From Halorhabdus sp. BNX81 (GTDB lineage Archaea > Halobacteriota > Halobacteria > Halobacteriales > Haloarculaceae): DNA of 64,000 nucleotides. Below are positions 35,324 through 44,212 of this stretch, piece after piece. Positions within the stretch are counted from its first letter, which is position 1. Every line of letters begins with the position of its first letter. A model generated the notes under the pieces. The model was not told where the DNA came from. It saw only the letters and a program-made list of their open reading frames with translations, and made no database searches. The stretch lies in NCBI RefSeq assembly GCF_029229925.1, contig NZ_CP107254.1, positions 1,736,001-1,800,000 on the forward strand. Reading direction: 5' to 3'. A program made the translations under genes and the position numbers.

Positions 35324-35803
35324 TTATGAGAGATCGCGTTGCGTCGCCCCGACGAACCCGTCGTCGACGTGTACATCCACCCGGCCAGCCCGGATCACTG
35401 CAGGTCGATCGGTTCCCGCAAAGGCGACGTCGTCGTGCTCGGTGGGTTCCGGTCGGCCTCCTAAATACTTTTCCTCACACGCACGCACGGTGCCGCTGAC
35501 GCCCCGGACGCGGAGTCCCACTGGGTCGTCATCGACAGATTCGAGCGTGGCGAGTACCGCTCGGGCGTTCGTCTCCTCGTCACGACGCGTCCGGACGATC
35601 GCCGTCCCGGTCGGGCCGTCGTGTTCGAAGCGGACGACTGAGAGGTCGACAGCTGCCGATCCGACGTCCCCCAGCAGATTCTGAGCCCCAAACCAGAGGT
35701 GTCGCTGGAACGCGCCGCGATCGAAGTCGGCGTCCGACCAGGTTTCGAGTTCGACTGCGAGATATCGCCAGCGCTGCCTGAAGTGCTTCGGGAGGTGCTT
35801 CAT
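35324..35803 (-). CDS. rnp2: RNase P protein component 2 (Pop5)
   Basis: Pop5-type protein subunit of archaeal RNase P, which matures the 5' end of tRNAs. The start MKHLPKHFRQRWRYLAVELETW and the blocks FQRHLWFGAQNLLGDVGSAAVDLSVVRFE and GTAIVRTRRDEETNARAVLATLESV match the Pop5/Rpp14 family. The length is 159 aa including an acidic tail. The start overlaps the methyltransferase stop by 4 bases. The p30 subunit gene often found beside it is not present here. Confidence 0.9.
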   Translation of the reverse strand: MKHLPKHFRQRWRYLAVELETWSDADFDRGAFQRHLWFGAQNLLGDVGSAAVDLSVVRFEHDGPTGTAIVRTRRDEETNARAVLATLESVDDDPVGLRVRGVSGTVRACEEKYLGGRPEPTEHDDVAFAGTDRPAVIRAGRVDVHVDDGFVGATQRDLS

Positions 35804-36435
35804 TGGCCACCCTCGCCAGTTGTCCCCGTTGGTACTCGTTCGGCGACCAGCACGCCGACCTGGTCGTGGACGCGCTCGACAGCCGTGAGGGCGAACCCGA
35901 CATCAGTGAACGCGTCGACCAGCGTCCCGACGGTCGCGGGATCGTCGACTTCCGGCGAGTAAAACGGCTCGTCGGGGTCCGGCGCCCCGAAGAACATCAC
36001 GTCGCCAAGAACGAACCGCGCCGGGTCCAGACCGGCGATGGTCTCGATCGCCTCGCGTTTCTCGGCGTCGCTGAGGTGGTGCAGGGCGAAGTTCGAGACG
36101 ACGACATCCACGTCGGCGTCGGGGAGGTTGGGCTCGCGAAAGCGACCCTCACCGAACTCGGTGTTTTCCAAACCGCGATCGGCGGCCTTCTGTCGGGCCC
36201 GCTCGCGCATTCCCTCGCTGATATCGCGGCCGATAACGCGGCCGGCCGCTGGAGCCAGTGCGAGGGCAATCGCGCCGGTGCCCGTCCCCAGGTCGAGCAC
36301 GGTATCGCCATCGTCGGGATCGGCGTGTTCGATCACCAGATTAGCACACGCCCGGTACTCGGAGGAGTTGCCGTCGTCGTAGGAGTCGGCCTGCTCGTCG
36401 AACCGGGCGGCGTGTTCTTCGAGCGTTCGTTTCAT
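35800..36435 (-). CDS. Class I SAM-dependent methyltransferase
   Basis: 211-residue methyltransferase. Motif I is VLDLGTGTGAIALALAP (SAM-binding), followed by IGRDISEGMRERA and the motif IV-like VDVVVSNFALHHLSDAEK. There is no membrane or RNA-binding domain, so the substrate is unknown. Its stop overlaps the start of rnp2, tying it to tRNA processing or proteasome expression by context only. Confidence 0.87.
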   Translation of the reverse strand: MKRTLEEHAARFDEQADSYDDGNSSEYRACANLVIEHADPDDGDTVLDLGTGTGAIALALAPAAGRVIGRDISEGMRERARQKAADRGLENTEFGEGRFREPNLPDADVDVVVSNFALHHLSDAEKREAIETIAGLDPARFVLGDVMFFGAPDPDEPFYSPEVDDPATVGTLVDAFTDVGFALTAVERVHDQVGVLVAERVPTGTTGEGGQ

Positions 36436-36522
36436 GGGCCTCGTTCGGGCGGGCCCGTGAAGTACTCCACGACGTGTCTCCGGTCACGCAGAGAAGAGGA
36501 CTGCAGCGTCTCGCCGACCGGC

Positions 36523-37572
36523 TCACCAGGTGCCGTGGAACGTGTCGAAGCTGAGCGAGTCCATCGGTTTCTCTCCCATCGCGATCTCGTACTCGCCGGG
36601 CGTGAGCATGGGCTGTTTGAACTGCGGGCCGTCGTCGGTCGTGATCCGCGGGCAAGCGGTGTTGACGTAGGCGTCAAGCCCGAAGTTGGTGAGCTTCTGG
36701 GGCGTGACGTTGTTCATCGTCAGGAGGTAGGCGTCGTCGTTATCCTCGACGATTTGGCGGGCGCGTTCGAGGCGACCCTGGCCGATCTTCGTCGAGTAGA
36801 TGATGCCCCACGTCTCGGCGTCCATGGCGCGATGGATCGCGCCGTAACGCTGTTTGATCAGCGCGTCGGCGTCCGCGATGTCGACCACGTTGTTGACGGG
36901 GTCGGCGATGACGACGCGTTTCTCGGGATGGTCCATCGCGAGCCCCAGCGGGTGGAACTTCCCGCCGCCGACGTAGAGCATCTGGTCGGCCTCGACGTCC
37001 GCGGAGGCGTAGTTACACCCAAGCACCTGGCCCTCGTGGGTCAGTCGCTCGTCGCCACGCCGGGTGTGAACCGTATAGCCGCGCTCCTCGAGGAATTCGC
37101 GCATCTCCTCGAACTTGTTCATGTGCTGGGCGGTCGTGACGAGGCCAATGTCCTCGTCCGTCTCGGGATCGTCGAACTCCGACAGGGACTCCTCCATGAT
37201 CGGGAGGACGTCGACGTTCGAGAACAGCGGGACGTAGATGATCTGCTCGGACTCGTTCATCGGGCTGTGGCCGAAGTGGACGAACACCTCGCTGTGACGC
37301 ATCAGTTCAGTGTCCAGATCACAGGCCCCATAGCAGGGTTCGCCCGAGAGCATGACCGTCACGTCATCCGGGAGGGTGCGCCGGAGGTCGTCGGCGACGG
37401 CCGGTCCGCGACGTTTGAGTCCCTCCGGGAACTGCAGGCCGACGCTGTTGGCGTTTCGCTCCGCGACGGCCTCGCTGATCCGGTCGAGTTCGTAATCCCA
37501 CTCGCGGTCGTGTCTGAGCGCCATCCCCGTCGCAGTCAGATCGCCCGGGGTACGCTCGCTCTCCTGACTCAT
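36523..37572 (-). CDS. dph2: Diphthamide synthase Dph2
   Basis: Radical-SAM-like enzyme starting diphthamide formation on elongation factor 2, moving the aminocarboxypropyl group of SAM to a His. Archaeal Dph2 binds an unusual [4Fe-4S] cluster through three Cys, seen here in SGEPCYGACD, VLGCNYA and VNTACPRI. The length (349 aa) is normal. The ATG at 37572 follows from MSQESERTPGD; the extended reading contains basic residues. Monocistronic, upstream of a methyltransferase on the same strand. Confidence 0.94.
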   Translation of the reverse strand: MSQESERTPGDLTATGMALRHDREWDYELDRISEAVAERNANSVGLQFPEGLKRRGPAVADDLRRTLPDDVTVMLSGEPCYGACDLDTELMRHSEVFVHFGHSPMNESEQIIYVPLFSNVDVLPIMEESLSEFDDPETDEDIGLVTTAQHMNKFEEMREFLEERGYTVHTRRGDERLTHEGQVLGCNYASADVEADQMLYVGGGKFHPLGLAMDHPEKRVVIADPVNNVVDIADADALIKQRYGAIHRAMDAETWGIIYSTKIGQGRLERARQIVEDNDDAYLLTMNNVTPQKLTNFGLDAYVNTACPRITTDDGPQFKQPMLTPGEYEIAMGEKPMDSLSFDTFHGTW

Positions 37573-37681
37573 TGGAGACGGATAGCGGATCAGTCCGTAA
37601 AACGACGGCGTTTCCGGCACTCACGCCGTTTCCCGTGGTATCACGCGGCACGAGCGACCGGGTTCGCACCGCGAGTATCTC

Positions 37682-37735
37682 GGGCGTCATTCGACAGTGT
37701 CGCGCGATGTCTGGGCGTCATTCGACAGTGTCGCG
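37682..37735. repeat. Short tandem duplication at a gene 3' end
   Basis: A 23-base sequence at 37682-37704 recurs exactly at 37713-37735 (31-bp period). The second copy encodes the last residues and stop of the 48-aa protein on the minus strand, and the first copy lies just beyond the stop. This looks like a replication-slippage duplication of the gene end. Confidence 0.8.
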
Positions 37736-37864
37736 TAACTCCTCGACGTGCGATTCGATCAGCCGCAAGGTCGCGTCCGCATCGGCGTACCCGCGGTCGT
37801 AGTCCTCGCGGGCCGCGTCGTACTCGTCGAGGAATTCGTCGACAGCAGCTTCGATATCACTCAT
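37718..37864 (-). CDS. Small acidic coiled-coil protein (48 aa)
   Basis: Not recognised. The 48 residues beginning MSDIEAAVDEFLDEYD form one acidic amphipathic helix with heptad-like Leu/Ile/Val positions, ending EELRDTVE. The internal ATG is chosen since the longer reading starts with Cys/Trp/Arg-rich sequence. It lies just downstream of the regulator gene at 37908 on the same strand and may be co-transcribed. The 3' end is tandemly duplicated. Confidence 0.6.
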   Translation of the reverse strand: MSDIEAAVDEFLDEYDAAREDYDRGYADADATLRLIESHVEELRDTVE

Positions 37865-37907
37865 ACCTGACCGTTCGGCTCGACGCCTCTCAAGGCTTTG
37901 GAACCAG

Positions 37908-38672
37908 CTATGTGACTGCGTAGGACACGTCGCTGTCACGGAGGGCATCGGTTACCCGCCCGACCGCGTCAGTCGTGGCGACGACGACGACGTCAAGGCC
38001 GCGACTCGCTGCGTCGGCGGCGACCTCCCCGGCCCCGAAGTTTGTCGCCGGTTCGTGGTCGATCCGACGGAGCGCGCCGACGGCCTCGACACCCGCCGCG
38101 GCGACGAGGTCAGCAGTCTCGACCGCGTCCGTGAGCCGATCGAGCGGCGGGTCCTCGTCCGAACGGATCGGCGGCACCTGAAGGATAGTGACCTCCCCCG
38201 GTTCGAGATCGATGACGCCCTCGAACCCAGTGACGCCCACGACCTCGCCCGCCTCGGCGTCCGTCGTTGCCACACCAGTCGCCTCGCCGTCGCCCGGCCG
38301 CGCCTGGAGGAGGCCATCGGCGATCGAGAGCGTAACGGTCTGGCCTTCGTTGACGGGCTTGAGGGCGATCGCGGCGTCCTCCTGAACGCTCCCGAGGACG
38401 TCTTCGGTTACATGATCCGCGAACCGTCGGACGTCCGTCGCCGCGCCGAACAGCCAGTCGACGCCCTCGTTGGTGACCCGATAGCGCGAGCGCCCCTCTT
38501 TCTCGACGAAGCCGTCCTCGACGAGTTCGCGAATGTACTCGCTGACCGCCTGACTCGTCACGCCGACGGCGTCGGCGATCTCGCCCTGGCTTACCGCCGG
38601 CTGGCGTTCGGCGATCTCGACGAGGATCCGAAAGCGGGTCGCCGTCCGCTTGTTGTCGAGGACGTCGATCAT
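37908..38672 (-). CDS. Winged-helix regulator with C-terminal sensor-like domain
   Basis: 254-residue transcriptional regulator. The N-terminal 80 residues are a MarR/TrmB-type winged helix: RFRILVEIAERQPAVSQGEIADAVGVTSQAVSEYIRELVEDGFVEKEGRSRYRVTNEG. The remaining 170 residues form an alpha/beta domain with GVATTDAEAGEVVGVTGFEG and a Rossmann-like VVVVATTDAVGRVTDAL, possibly a ligand-binding sensor (I recall it as DUF7839). Ligand and targets unknown. Divergent from the phosphoesterase gene. Confidence 0.85.
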   Translation of the reverse strand: MIDVLDNKRTATRFRILVEIAERQPAVSQGEIADAVGVTSQAVSEYIRELVEDGFVEKEGRSRYRVTNEGVDWLFGAATDVRRFADHVTEDVLGSVQEDAAIALKPVNEGQTVTLSIADGLLQARPGDGEATGVATTDAEAGEVVGVTGFEGVIDLEPGEVTILQVPPIRSDEDPPLDRLTDAVETADLVAAAGVEAVGALRRIDHEPATNFGAGEVAADAASRGLDVVVVATTDAVGRVTDALRDSDVSYAVT

Positions 38673-38792
38673 GTCCGAACCCTGGGAGCGCTGGGTAAAA
38701 AACCCCGGAGTTGCGTCCCCGAGCGATTCCCGTTTCGTCTCGGTCGAATCCCGACGACACCCTTACGCCCGTGGGTCGCCGATGGCGTAGTG

Positions 38793-39479
38793 ATGGAACC
38801 GACGTTTCGGGACCGGGCCGTGATCGTCGGCGAGACGCTCGTCGTCGCGGATCTGCATTTCGGCCGGGAACGATCCTCGAACGTCGAGCTATCGCTCGGT
38901 TCGGACGCGTCCATGTGTGATCGAATCGGGACCCTGCTGGAGGCACACGATCCCGCGGAAGTCGTGATCGCCGGCGACGCGTTGCACTCCTTCGATTCGC
39001 TTCCGCCGGGCGTCGCGAATGCGTTTGCGGACCTCCGGGAGTCCGTCGCCGAACACGGCGCAGAGCTAATCATCACGCCCGGGAATCACGACGTGCTGCT
39101 CGATGCTGTCTGGGACGGGCCGACACCCGACAGCTACGCCCTCGCAGACGGGGAGACTGTTGTTCTCCACGGTGACGACCCGCCCGAACGATCGGCTGAC
39201 CGGTACCTGATCGGCCACGATCACCCGGCCATCGAGATCGAGGGCCAAAGGCGGCCGTGTTACCTCCATGGCGTCAACGCCTACCGCGGGGGTGACGTCG
39301 TCGTGTTACCGTCGTTCAACGAACTCGTCGCCGGCGTCCGGATAAACCAGATGCGTGCCGCCGACTTTCACTCGCCGTTCATCCGGAACGCGGGCGCGTT
39401 CCGGCCGATCGTCCGTGACGAGAAAGCCGCCGAAACCCTGGAGTTCCCGCCGCTTGGCTCCCTCAGAGAGATGCTGTGA
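38793..39479 (+). CDS. Metallophosphoesterase (COG1407-like)
   Basis: Calcineurin-type phosphoesterase (228 aa). The metal-binding motifs are in order: VVADLHFGRE (DxH), VIAGDALHSF (GDxxH), ITPGNHDVLL (GNHD), and LIGHDHPAIE (GHxHP). The family is the DNA-repair-associated phosphoesterase often encoded with Lhr-type helicases; here the Lhr gene is 23 kb away. The ATG at 38793 gives the usual N-terminus. Substrate unknown, probably nucleic acid or a nucleotide. Confidence 0.9.
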   Translation: MEPTFRDRAVIVGETLVVADLHFGRERSSNVELSLGSDASMCDRIGTLLEAHDPAEVVIAGDALHSFDSLPPGVANAFADLRESVAEHGAELIITPGNHDVLLDAVWDGPTPDSYALADGETVVLHGDDPPERSADRYLIGHDHPAIEIEGQRRPCYLHGVNAYRGGDVVVLPSFNELVAGVRINQMRAADFHSPFIRNAGAFRPIVRDEKAAETLEFPPLGSLREML

Positions 39480-39552
39480 GGACCTCGCCACCCAGTACCG
39501 ACTGCCCCCAGTACCCACCAGTGTTTTGTTCAGGGGCGTCGAACCCGTTACT

Positions 39553-39678
39553 ATGGAAGCTGCCGTCATCCTACTGCTGGTGAGCCTGCTTGCCCTCGGT
39601 GTGTTGCTCGTGTTGACCCGGTGGCTCGTCCCGAAAGCACTCGCCGAAGAGCCGACTGATCACGCCGGCGGTCACTGA
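39553..39678 (+). CDS. Small single-helix membrane protein (41 aa)
   Basis: 41-residue protein: one long hydrophobic helix (AAVILLLVSLLALGVLLVLTRWLVP), then an acidic and His-containing tail ending DHAGGH. It starts 74 bp after the phosphoesterase and ends 14 bp before the convergent oxidoreductase gene. The clean start and halophilic tail make it credible. Function unknown; such small helices can be regulatory subunits of membrane complexes. Confidence 0.6.
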   Translation: MEAAVILLLVSLLALGVLLVLTRWLVPKALAEEPTDHAGGH

Positions 39679-39691
39679 GTCGGCCGGGCAG

Positions 39692-40987
39692 TCAGGGGAG
39701 TCCCGGCCCGTCTAGGAGTGTCTCAGCGGCGATTCGACCGCTCTGGAGAGCGCTCTGTATCGAACTCCAGCGAGTGTAATCGCCGGCCAGGACAACGGGG
39801 CCGTCCGGGTCGTCCGGATCGGGCAGCCCCGACTGGAACCCTGGCGGCTGGTCGATCTGGGCGAAGGGGACCCGTTCCGTCCGGCGATGTTCGAGGGTGG
39901 CGAACGAGCGCTCGGGATACCACTCCGAGAGGGTATCTCTCGTCTCTTCGAACAGCGTCTCGTCGCCAGCATCCGGCACACCCAGGAACGTCGCGGCGAG
40001 CAACTGCCGGCCGTCCGGTGCGTACTCGGGAGCCACTGCCGACATGGGCGCAACCTGATTGGGCCGGTCGTCCGCGATGTTCAACAGGAGGCGTTTGCCC
40101 GTATCGAGTTGCGTTTCGGAGGGCAACGACGCGTAGACAGTGGCACACCCCCGATAGTCGGTCGGCGTCTCGACGCCCGTGAGCTCGCCGGCCGTCTTCG
40201 GGTCGGTCGCCACGACCGCGCCGGCCGCCGTGATGGTCTCGCCGTCGACGGTCACCCTCACGCTGTCTCCCGTTTCGCCGGTCTTACCAGCATCCGCGCC
40301 GATCGACTCGACCGTCACCCCCGTTTCGATCCGTGCGCCGGCGTCACGGGCACGACGGGCCAGTTGCTTCGGAATCGCCGCCATCCCGTCAGCCGGGACC
40401 GCCGCCGACCCCTCGATCAGTCTGGCAAACGTGTACTCGAAGATCCGGGCATCCGTCGACAGCGTGCGATCCAGCGTGATCCCGCCGTAGAACGGCGCGA
40501 CGAACCGCTCGCCGAAAGCTTGGGAGAACCCACGGTCGGCCAGCGCCGCCTCGATAGTCCGATCCGGCCGCGTCGGGTCGAAGATATCGCCTTCATCACG
40601 CCCAGCGAGTTCCTGACGGAGTTTGAGGACGCGAAGCTTGTCGCCGAAGGGGATCTCGCGGTTGAACAGCGTTTGGGTCACGGTCCGTGGGTCCCGAAGC
40701 GGGTCAGCGATGACGCTCCGTTCGCCCGGCCGTGCGAGCGTCGCGCCCGGTGCGAATCGCCGTAAATCGAGTGCGTCCACGTCGAGTTCGCGCCGGACTG
40801 CCGGATAGCTGTCGAAGACGACCTGGAACCCCCGATCGTAGGTGAATCCGTCTTCCCGGTGAGTGTGGACGCGGCCGCCGACGGTCGACTCGCTCTCGAA
40901 CACCGTCACGTCCAGTCCGTCCTCGGCGAGGTGGCGTGCGGCAACGAGGCCAGCGAGGCCGCCGCCAGCCACGATCACGTCAATCAT
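39692..40987 (-). CDS. FAD-dependent amine oxidase/phytoene desaturase-like protein
   Basis: 431-residue flavoprotein. The N-terminus MIDVIVAGGGLAGLVAARHLAEDGLDVTVFES is an FAD-binding Rossmann fold followed by VGGRVHTHREDGFTYDRGFQV, as in phytoene desaturase and monoamine oxidase relatives. The C-terminal VVLAGDYTRWSSIQSALQSGRIAAETLL completes the FAD site. Substrate is unknown and carotenoid or isoprenoid oxidation is one option. The ATG at 40987 starts right at the first beta strand. Confidence 0.9.
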   Translation of the reverse strand: MIDVIVAGGGLAGLVAARHLAEDGLDVTVFESESTVGGRVHTHREDGFTYDRGFQVVFDSYPAVRRELDVDALDLRRFAPGATLARPGERSVIADPLRDPRTVTQTLFNREIPFGDKLRVLKLRQELAGRDEGDIFDPTRPDRTIEAALADRGFSQAFGERFVAPFYGGITLDRTLSTDARIFEYTFARLIEGSAAVPADGMAAIPKQLARRARDAGARIETGVTVESIGADAGKTGETGDSVRVTVDGETITAAGAVVATDPKTAGELTGVETPTDYRGCATVYASLPSETQLDTGKRLLLNIADDRPNQVAPMSAVAPEYAPDGRQLLAATFLGVPDAGDETLFEETRDTLSEWYPERSFATLEHRRTERVPFAQIDQPPGFQSGLPDPDDPDGPVVLAGDYTRWSSIQSALQSGRIAAETLLDGPGLP

Positions 40988-41106
40988 GTCGTCGCCTACG
41001 GCGGGGATGGCCAAAACCTCCCGGTCGACCGTGGGCGATGGGACTGTCGAGAACAAACCCCTCCGTGACCGGACCACACTTTAGCGGGGCGGACTGACGG
41101 CGTGGT

Positions 41107-42282
41107 ATGCACACCGACGGCGCACTCGCCGGTTTTGACTGCCCGACCTGCGAAACCACCCTCGCCCCGGAGGACGTCGAGACGACCTGCCCCGAGTGTG
41201 GCGACCCTGTCACACCGGTGTTCGACGCCGATGCACTCACAGACGTGGTTGCGGCTGAAACGGACAACGCAACCGGAATCGACCGTTTCGCCCCGGCGCT
41301 CGGATTCGACTCGGATGCGGGGCTCGTCTCGATCGGTGCGGGTGGAAAGACTGTCATCGACGCCCCCTCACTGGCTGCCGAACTCGGCGTCGACCGCGTC
41401 CGGATCGCCGACGAGGGACGCAATCCCACCGGCAGTGCCGTGGATCGAGAGTTGGCCGTGGCTGTCTCAGTCGCCGCCGAACGTGACGCCGAAGGCGTCG
41501 TCCTGCCATCGACGGGCAATGCGGCACGGTCGGCAGCCGCCTACGCCGGCCGGGCCGGCCTCGAATCGCTGTCCTACGTCCCCTCCCGGACACCCTTCGT
41601 CGAGAAAGCGATGACCAACGTCCACGGCGGCGAGCTCTCGGTCGTCGAGGGCCGATATGTCGACGCGGCAGCCGCCTACGACGATGCCGACACCGACGGT
41701 TTCCCGGTCGGGCCAGCCTCGCCGTTCCGGCAACTCGGTGCGGCGACGCTCGCGTGGGATCTCTTCGAACGGGAGGGTTCGTCGCCGGACGCCATCGTCC
41801 TGCCGGTCGGCCACGGGACTCGCCTCGCCGGGTTCTTCGCCGGGCTGCAAGCGCTCGAGGCGGCCGGCCACCTCGATTCGCTCCCGCGGCTGTACGCCGC
41901 ACAGCCGGCGGAGTGTGCGCCGATTTTCACCGCTTACCAGAACGGCGTGGAGGTCGAGACCTGGGAGACACCGGACAGCGTGATCGGTCCCCTAGAAATC
42001 CCCGACCCGGCCGTCGGATCGCACGCCCTCGACGCACTCGCGGCCAGCGGCGGCGGTGCAGTGGCCGTGACGGACGACGATGCTCTCGCCGCCGCCGTCG
42101 ACGCCAACGCGGCGACCGGCGTCGAGGTCAGTGCGACCGGCGGTGTCGCGCTGGCTGGCGCTCACGAACTTGCCGAGCGCGGAACGATCGAAACGGGTGC
42201 GTCCGTACTCGTCGTCGATCCGCTCGCCGTCGCTGCCGAGAGCGACATCCTCCGCAGTCAGTTGATGAGCCGCGGGATCTGA
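41107..42282 (+). CDS. Threonine synthase-like protein lacking the PLP lysine
   Basis: 391-residue relative of threonine synthase with an N-terminal zinc ribbon (CPTCETTL ... CPECGDP). The PLP-binding site normally reads NPTGSFKDRG; here it is NPTGSAVDRE, so Phe-Lys is replaced by Ala-Val and the catalytic lysine is lost (position 112). The substrate-phosphate loop SxGEGGTPL has become SIGAGGKTV. Other fold blocks persist, for example LPSTGNAARSAAAYAGRAGL and LPVGHGTRLAGFFAGL. It is therefore probably not an active PLP enzyme, but a binding or regulatory homologue. Confidence 0.85.
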   Translation: MHTDGALAGFDCPTCETTLAPEDVETTCPECGDPVTPVFDADALTDVVAAETDNATGIDRFAPALGFDSDAGLVSIGAGGKTVIDAPSLAAELGVDRVRIADEGRNPTGSAVDRELAVAVSVAAERDAEGVVLPSTGNAARSAAAYAGRAGLESLSYVPSRTPFVEKAMTNVHGGELSVVEGRYVDAAAAYDDADTDGFPVGPASPFRQLGAATLAWDLFEREGSSPDAIVLPVGHGTRLAGFFAGLQALEAAGHLDSLPRLYAAQPAECAPIFTAYQNGVEVETWETPDSVIGPLEIPDPAVGSHALDALAASGGGAVAVTDDDALAAAVDANAATGVEVSATGGVALAGAHELAERGTIETGASVLVVDPLAVAAESDILRSQLMSRGI

Positions 42283-42302
42283 AGGGCGAAAAAGCCGTTC
42301 GT

Positions 42303-43055
42303 TCAGCCGATATATCGGAGATCCTCGTCGGGACTGCTGGGTGCACCTTGCTCCATCTCCTGGATCTTGCGGACGACTTCTTCCATCTCGTCGGCGCGCT
42401 CTTCCAGCGAGGCATAGTCGACTTCGAAGCCGAGGACGTCCTGCAAAATTTCGAGGACGGCCTGGGCGCTCTTGGGATCGACCAGATAGCCGGACGTTTC
42501 GCCCATCAGACACGCGGCCGGCCACTCGCGACGCTGGCCCATCCCGAGCAGCAGGCCCGAGACTCCGACGATGCCGCCGGCGGGTTCGTTCTCCCGGAAG
42601 TCGACCCCGGCATCCGCGAGTTCCGTCTCCAGTTCGTCGGTCGTGACCGCGCCGATGACGTCGTACTCCTCGATGAGTTCGCCCGTCGGAACGCCGCCGA
42701 GGGCGACGATCCGCTCGACGTCGAAGTCTTCGGCGATATCGAGGAACGTGTCGACCAGCCCGTAGTGACCGGCGTTGTCCTGTGCCTGGTGGTCGCCCGA
42801 GAGGACGAGCATGTCCTGGCCGTCCGCGGGCGTGACTGCGTGGAAGGTTGCACTGGCAAGTTCGATACCGTCCTCGACGCTCACCTGGGGCGGGAAGTGC
42901 GTCGAGTAAACCCGCCGGACGGGCGTGCTGTCGAGCTCTTCGAGTAAGTGTTCGGCGGCGAGCTTGCCGACGTGACCGACGCCGGGTAACCCTTCGACCA
43001 GAACCGGCTCGTCGAGGTCGACGTCAGCAAGAACTTCGATCTCGTATTCGTCCAT
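42303..43055 (-). CDS. PAC2 family (proteasome assembly chaperone-like) protein
   Basis: 250-residue protein of the PAC2 family; relatives include the eukaryotic 20S assembly chaperone PAC2 and archaeal PbaA/PbaB. Characteristic blocks are EPVLVEGLPGVGHVGKLAAEHLLEEL, YSTHFPPQVSV and PAGGIVGVSGLLLG, and the C-terminal helix RADEMEEVVRKIQEMEQ. It ends the operon L44e-S27e-aIF2alpha-Nop10-PAC2, with a 5-bp gap from nop10. Role in proteasome assembly is inferred from family. Confidence 0.9.
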   Translation of the reverse strand: MDEYEIEVLADVDLDEPVLVEGLPGVGHVGKLAAEHLLEELDSTPVRRVYSTHFPPQVSVEDGIELASATFHAVTPADGQDMLVLSGDHQAQDNAGHYGLVDTFLDIAEDFDVERIVALGGVPTGELIEEYDVIGAVTTDELETELADAGVDFRENEPAGGIVGVSGLLLGMGQRREWPAACLMGETSGYLVDPKSAQAVLEILQDVLGFEVDYASLEERADEMEEVVRKIQEMEQGAPSSPDEDLRYIG

Positions 43056-43060
43056 ACCGC

Positions 43061-43243
43061 CTATTGCCGGTGTCGTCGTTTAAGAGCGCGTCGATACTCG
43101 CCGTTCGGATCTTCGGGCGAAAATGGGGCCGGAACGGCGTTTTCGGCCGACGCGCCACAGTCAGGACAGGTGTCGCCGAGCGTATACACCGGGCGGTCAT
43201 GACGGTCGCGCCACGCCGAACACACCCGGATGTCGGACTTCAT
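43061..43243 (-). CDS. nop10: H/ACA snoRNP protein Nop10
   Basis: 60-residue zinc-containing subunit of the archaeal H/ACA ribonucleoprotein that pseudouridylates rRNA and tRNA with Cbf5, Gar1 and L7Ae. The sequence [23 protein letters not shown] has the partly degenerate zinc ribbon (first pair reduced to one Cys) followed by the basic tail [11 protein letters not shown]. The start overlaps the aIF2-alpha stop by 4 bases. Confidence 0.94.
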   Translation of the reverse strand: MKSDIRVCSAWRDRHDRPVYTLGDTCPDCGASAENAVPAPFSPEDPNGEYRRALKRRHRQ

Positions 43244-44040
43244 TCCTCGTCGGTGGTGCGCTCACGGTGGTACTCGGCGGAGCCACCGCGTTCTTCGATG
43301 GCCGCCGTGGCGCGGTCGGCACTCGCTTCCAGCTGGGACTCGGCCGTCTTGTAATCCGGCGCCTGGACTTCGATCCGGTACTCGGGAGCCCCGACGTAGG
43401 TAACTTCGAGATCGATCTCTTCGGGCACGCTGCCGTTGCCCTCGGCGGCCTGCATCGCCTCCTTGATCGCATCGACCCCATCCTGGGACGGACACGTCAG
43501 GTCGACGTAGCCCGTGACGTTGACGTACGGGACTGAGACGTTCTCGCGTGCCGCCTCGACGATCGCGTCGATCTCGTCGTCATCCAGATCGGTCTCTTCG
43601 AGCGCTTCCGTGCCGTGGATGGCCGCCTGCTCGAACCCATCGTACATCGAGCCGAACGCGGCGATGAGTTCCTCGGCGATGGCAGCGTAGTGGTCGTCGT
43701 CGAGATCCTCGCCGAAGGCGATGGACATCCAGTTGTCGGCCTTCTGCTCGTTTTTCCACTCCTGGATGGTGTCCTTGCGCTGGTGATCGTTGACGTCCTT
43801 GATCGAGAGGTCGATCTGCTGGGCGTCCTCGTCGACGTCTAAGACCTTCGCGACGACAGTCTGGCCCTCGTTGACGTGGTCGCGGACGTTCTTGATCCAC
43901 CCGGAGGCGACCTCGCTGATGTGGGCCAGCCCGCGCTTGTCCTCGTACTCTAAGAGGTCGACGAACACACCGAAGTCCTCGATCTCGTCGACGCGCCCGA
44001 CGACCAGTTCGCCGGGTTCGGGCCAGCCGCTGAACTTCAT
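43240..44040 (-). CDS. eif2a: Translation initiation factor aIF2 subunit alpha
   Basis: Alpha subunit of the heterotrimer that delivers initiator Met-tRNA to the small ribosomal subunit (266 aa). The S1/OB domain is [61 protein letters not shown], followed by a helical middle domain and the alpha/beta C-terminal domain. Co-transcribed with S27e upstream and Nop10 downstream with 4-base overlaps. The initiator tRNA gene lies 3.4 kb away at 47484. Confidence 0.96.
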   Translation of the reverse strand: MKFSGWPEPGELVVGRVDEIEDFGVFVDLLEYEDKRGLAHISEVASGWIKNVRDHVNEGQTVVAKVLDVDEDAQQIDLSIKDVNDHQRKDTIQEWKNEQKADNWMSIAFGEDLDDDHYAAIAEELIAAFGSMYDGFEQAAIHGTEALEETDLDDDEIDAIVEAARENVSVPYVNVTGYVDLTCPSQDGVDAIKEAMQAAEGNGSVPEEIDLEVTYVGAPEYRIEVQAPDYKTAESQLEASADRATAAIEERGGSAEYHRERTTDEE

Positions 44041-44210
44041 CGTTGTTCGACCGTCTCGAGTACGTCGCCCTCGATGGTAGCCTTGCCACCGGTCGGGCGG
44101 ACGAGCGTGTTCCCACAGACGGCACAGACGACTTCACTCGCCGCCTTGCCGAAGACGACCTGTTCGTTCTCACAGTCCGGACATCGGACGCTGTAGAAGT
44201 TTCCTGTCAT
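44037..44210 (-). CDS. rps27e: 30S ribosomal protein S27e
   Basis: 57-residue zinc-ribbon protein of the small subunit. Zinc ligands are in [10 protein letters not shown] and [10 protein letters not shown], with the family end [17 protein letters not shown]. The ATG at 44210 (MTGNFYSV) follows the L44e stop by 2 bp; a longer reading would enter L44e. Stop overlaps the aIF2-alpha start. Confidence 0.94.
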   Translation of the reverse strand: MTGNFYSVRCPDCENEQVVFGKAASEVVCAVCGNTLVRPTGGKATIEGDVLETVEQR

Positions 44211-44212
44211 CG

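Noticed and set aside
35803-37923. 706-residue open frame on the plus strand
   Set aside because: It runs antisense to the methyltransferase and dph2, which have clear motifs. Long antisense frames are common in GC-rich haloarchaeal DNA.
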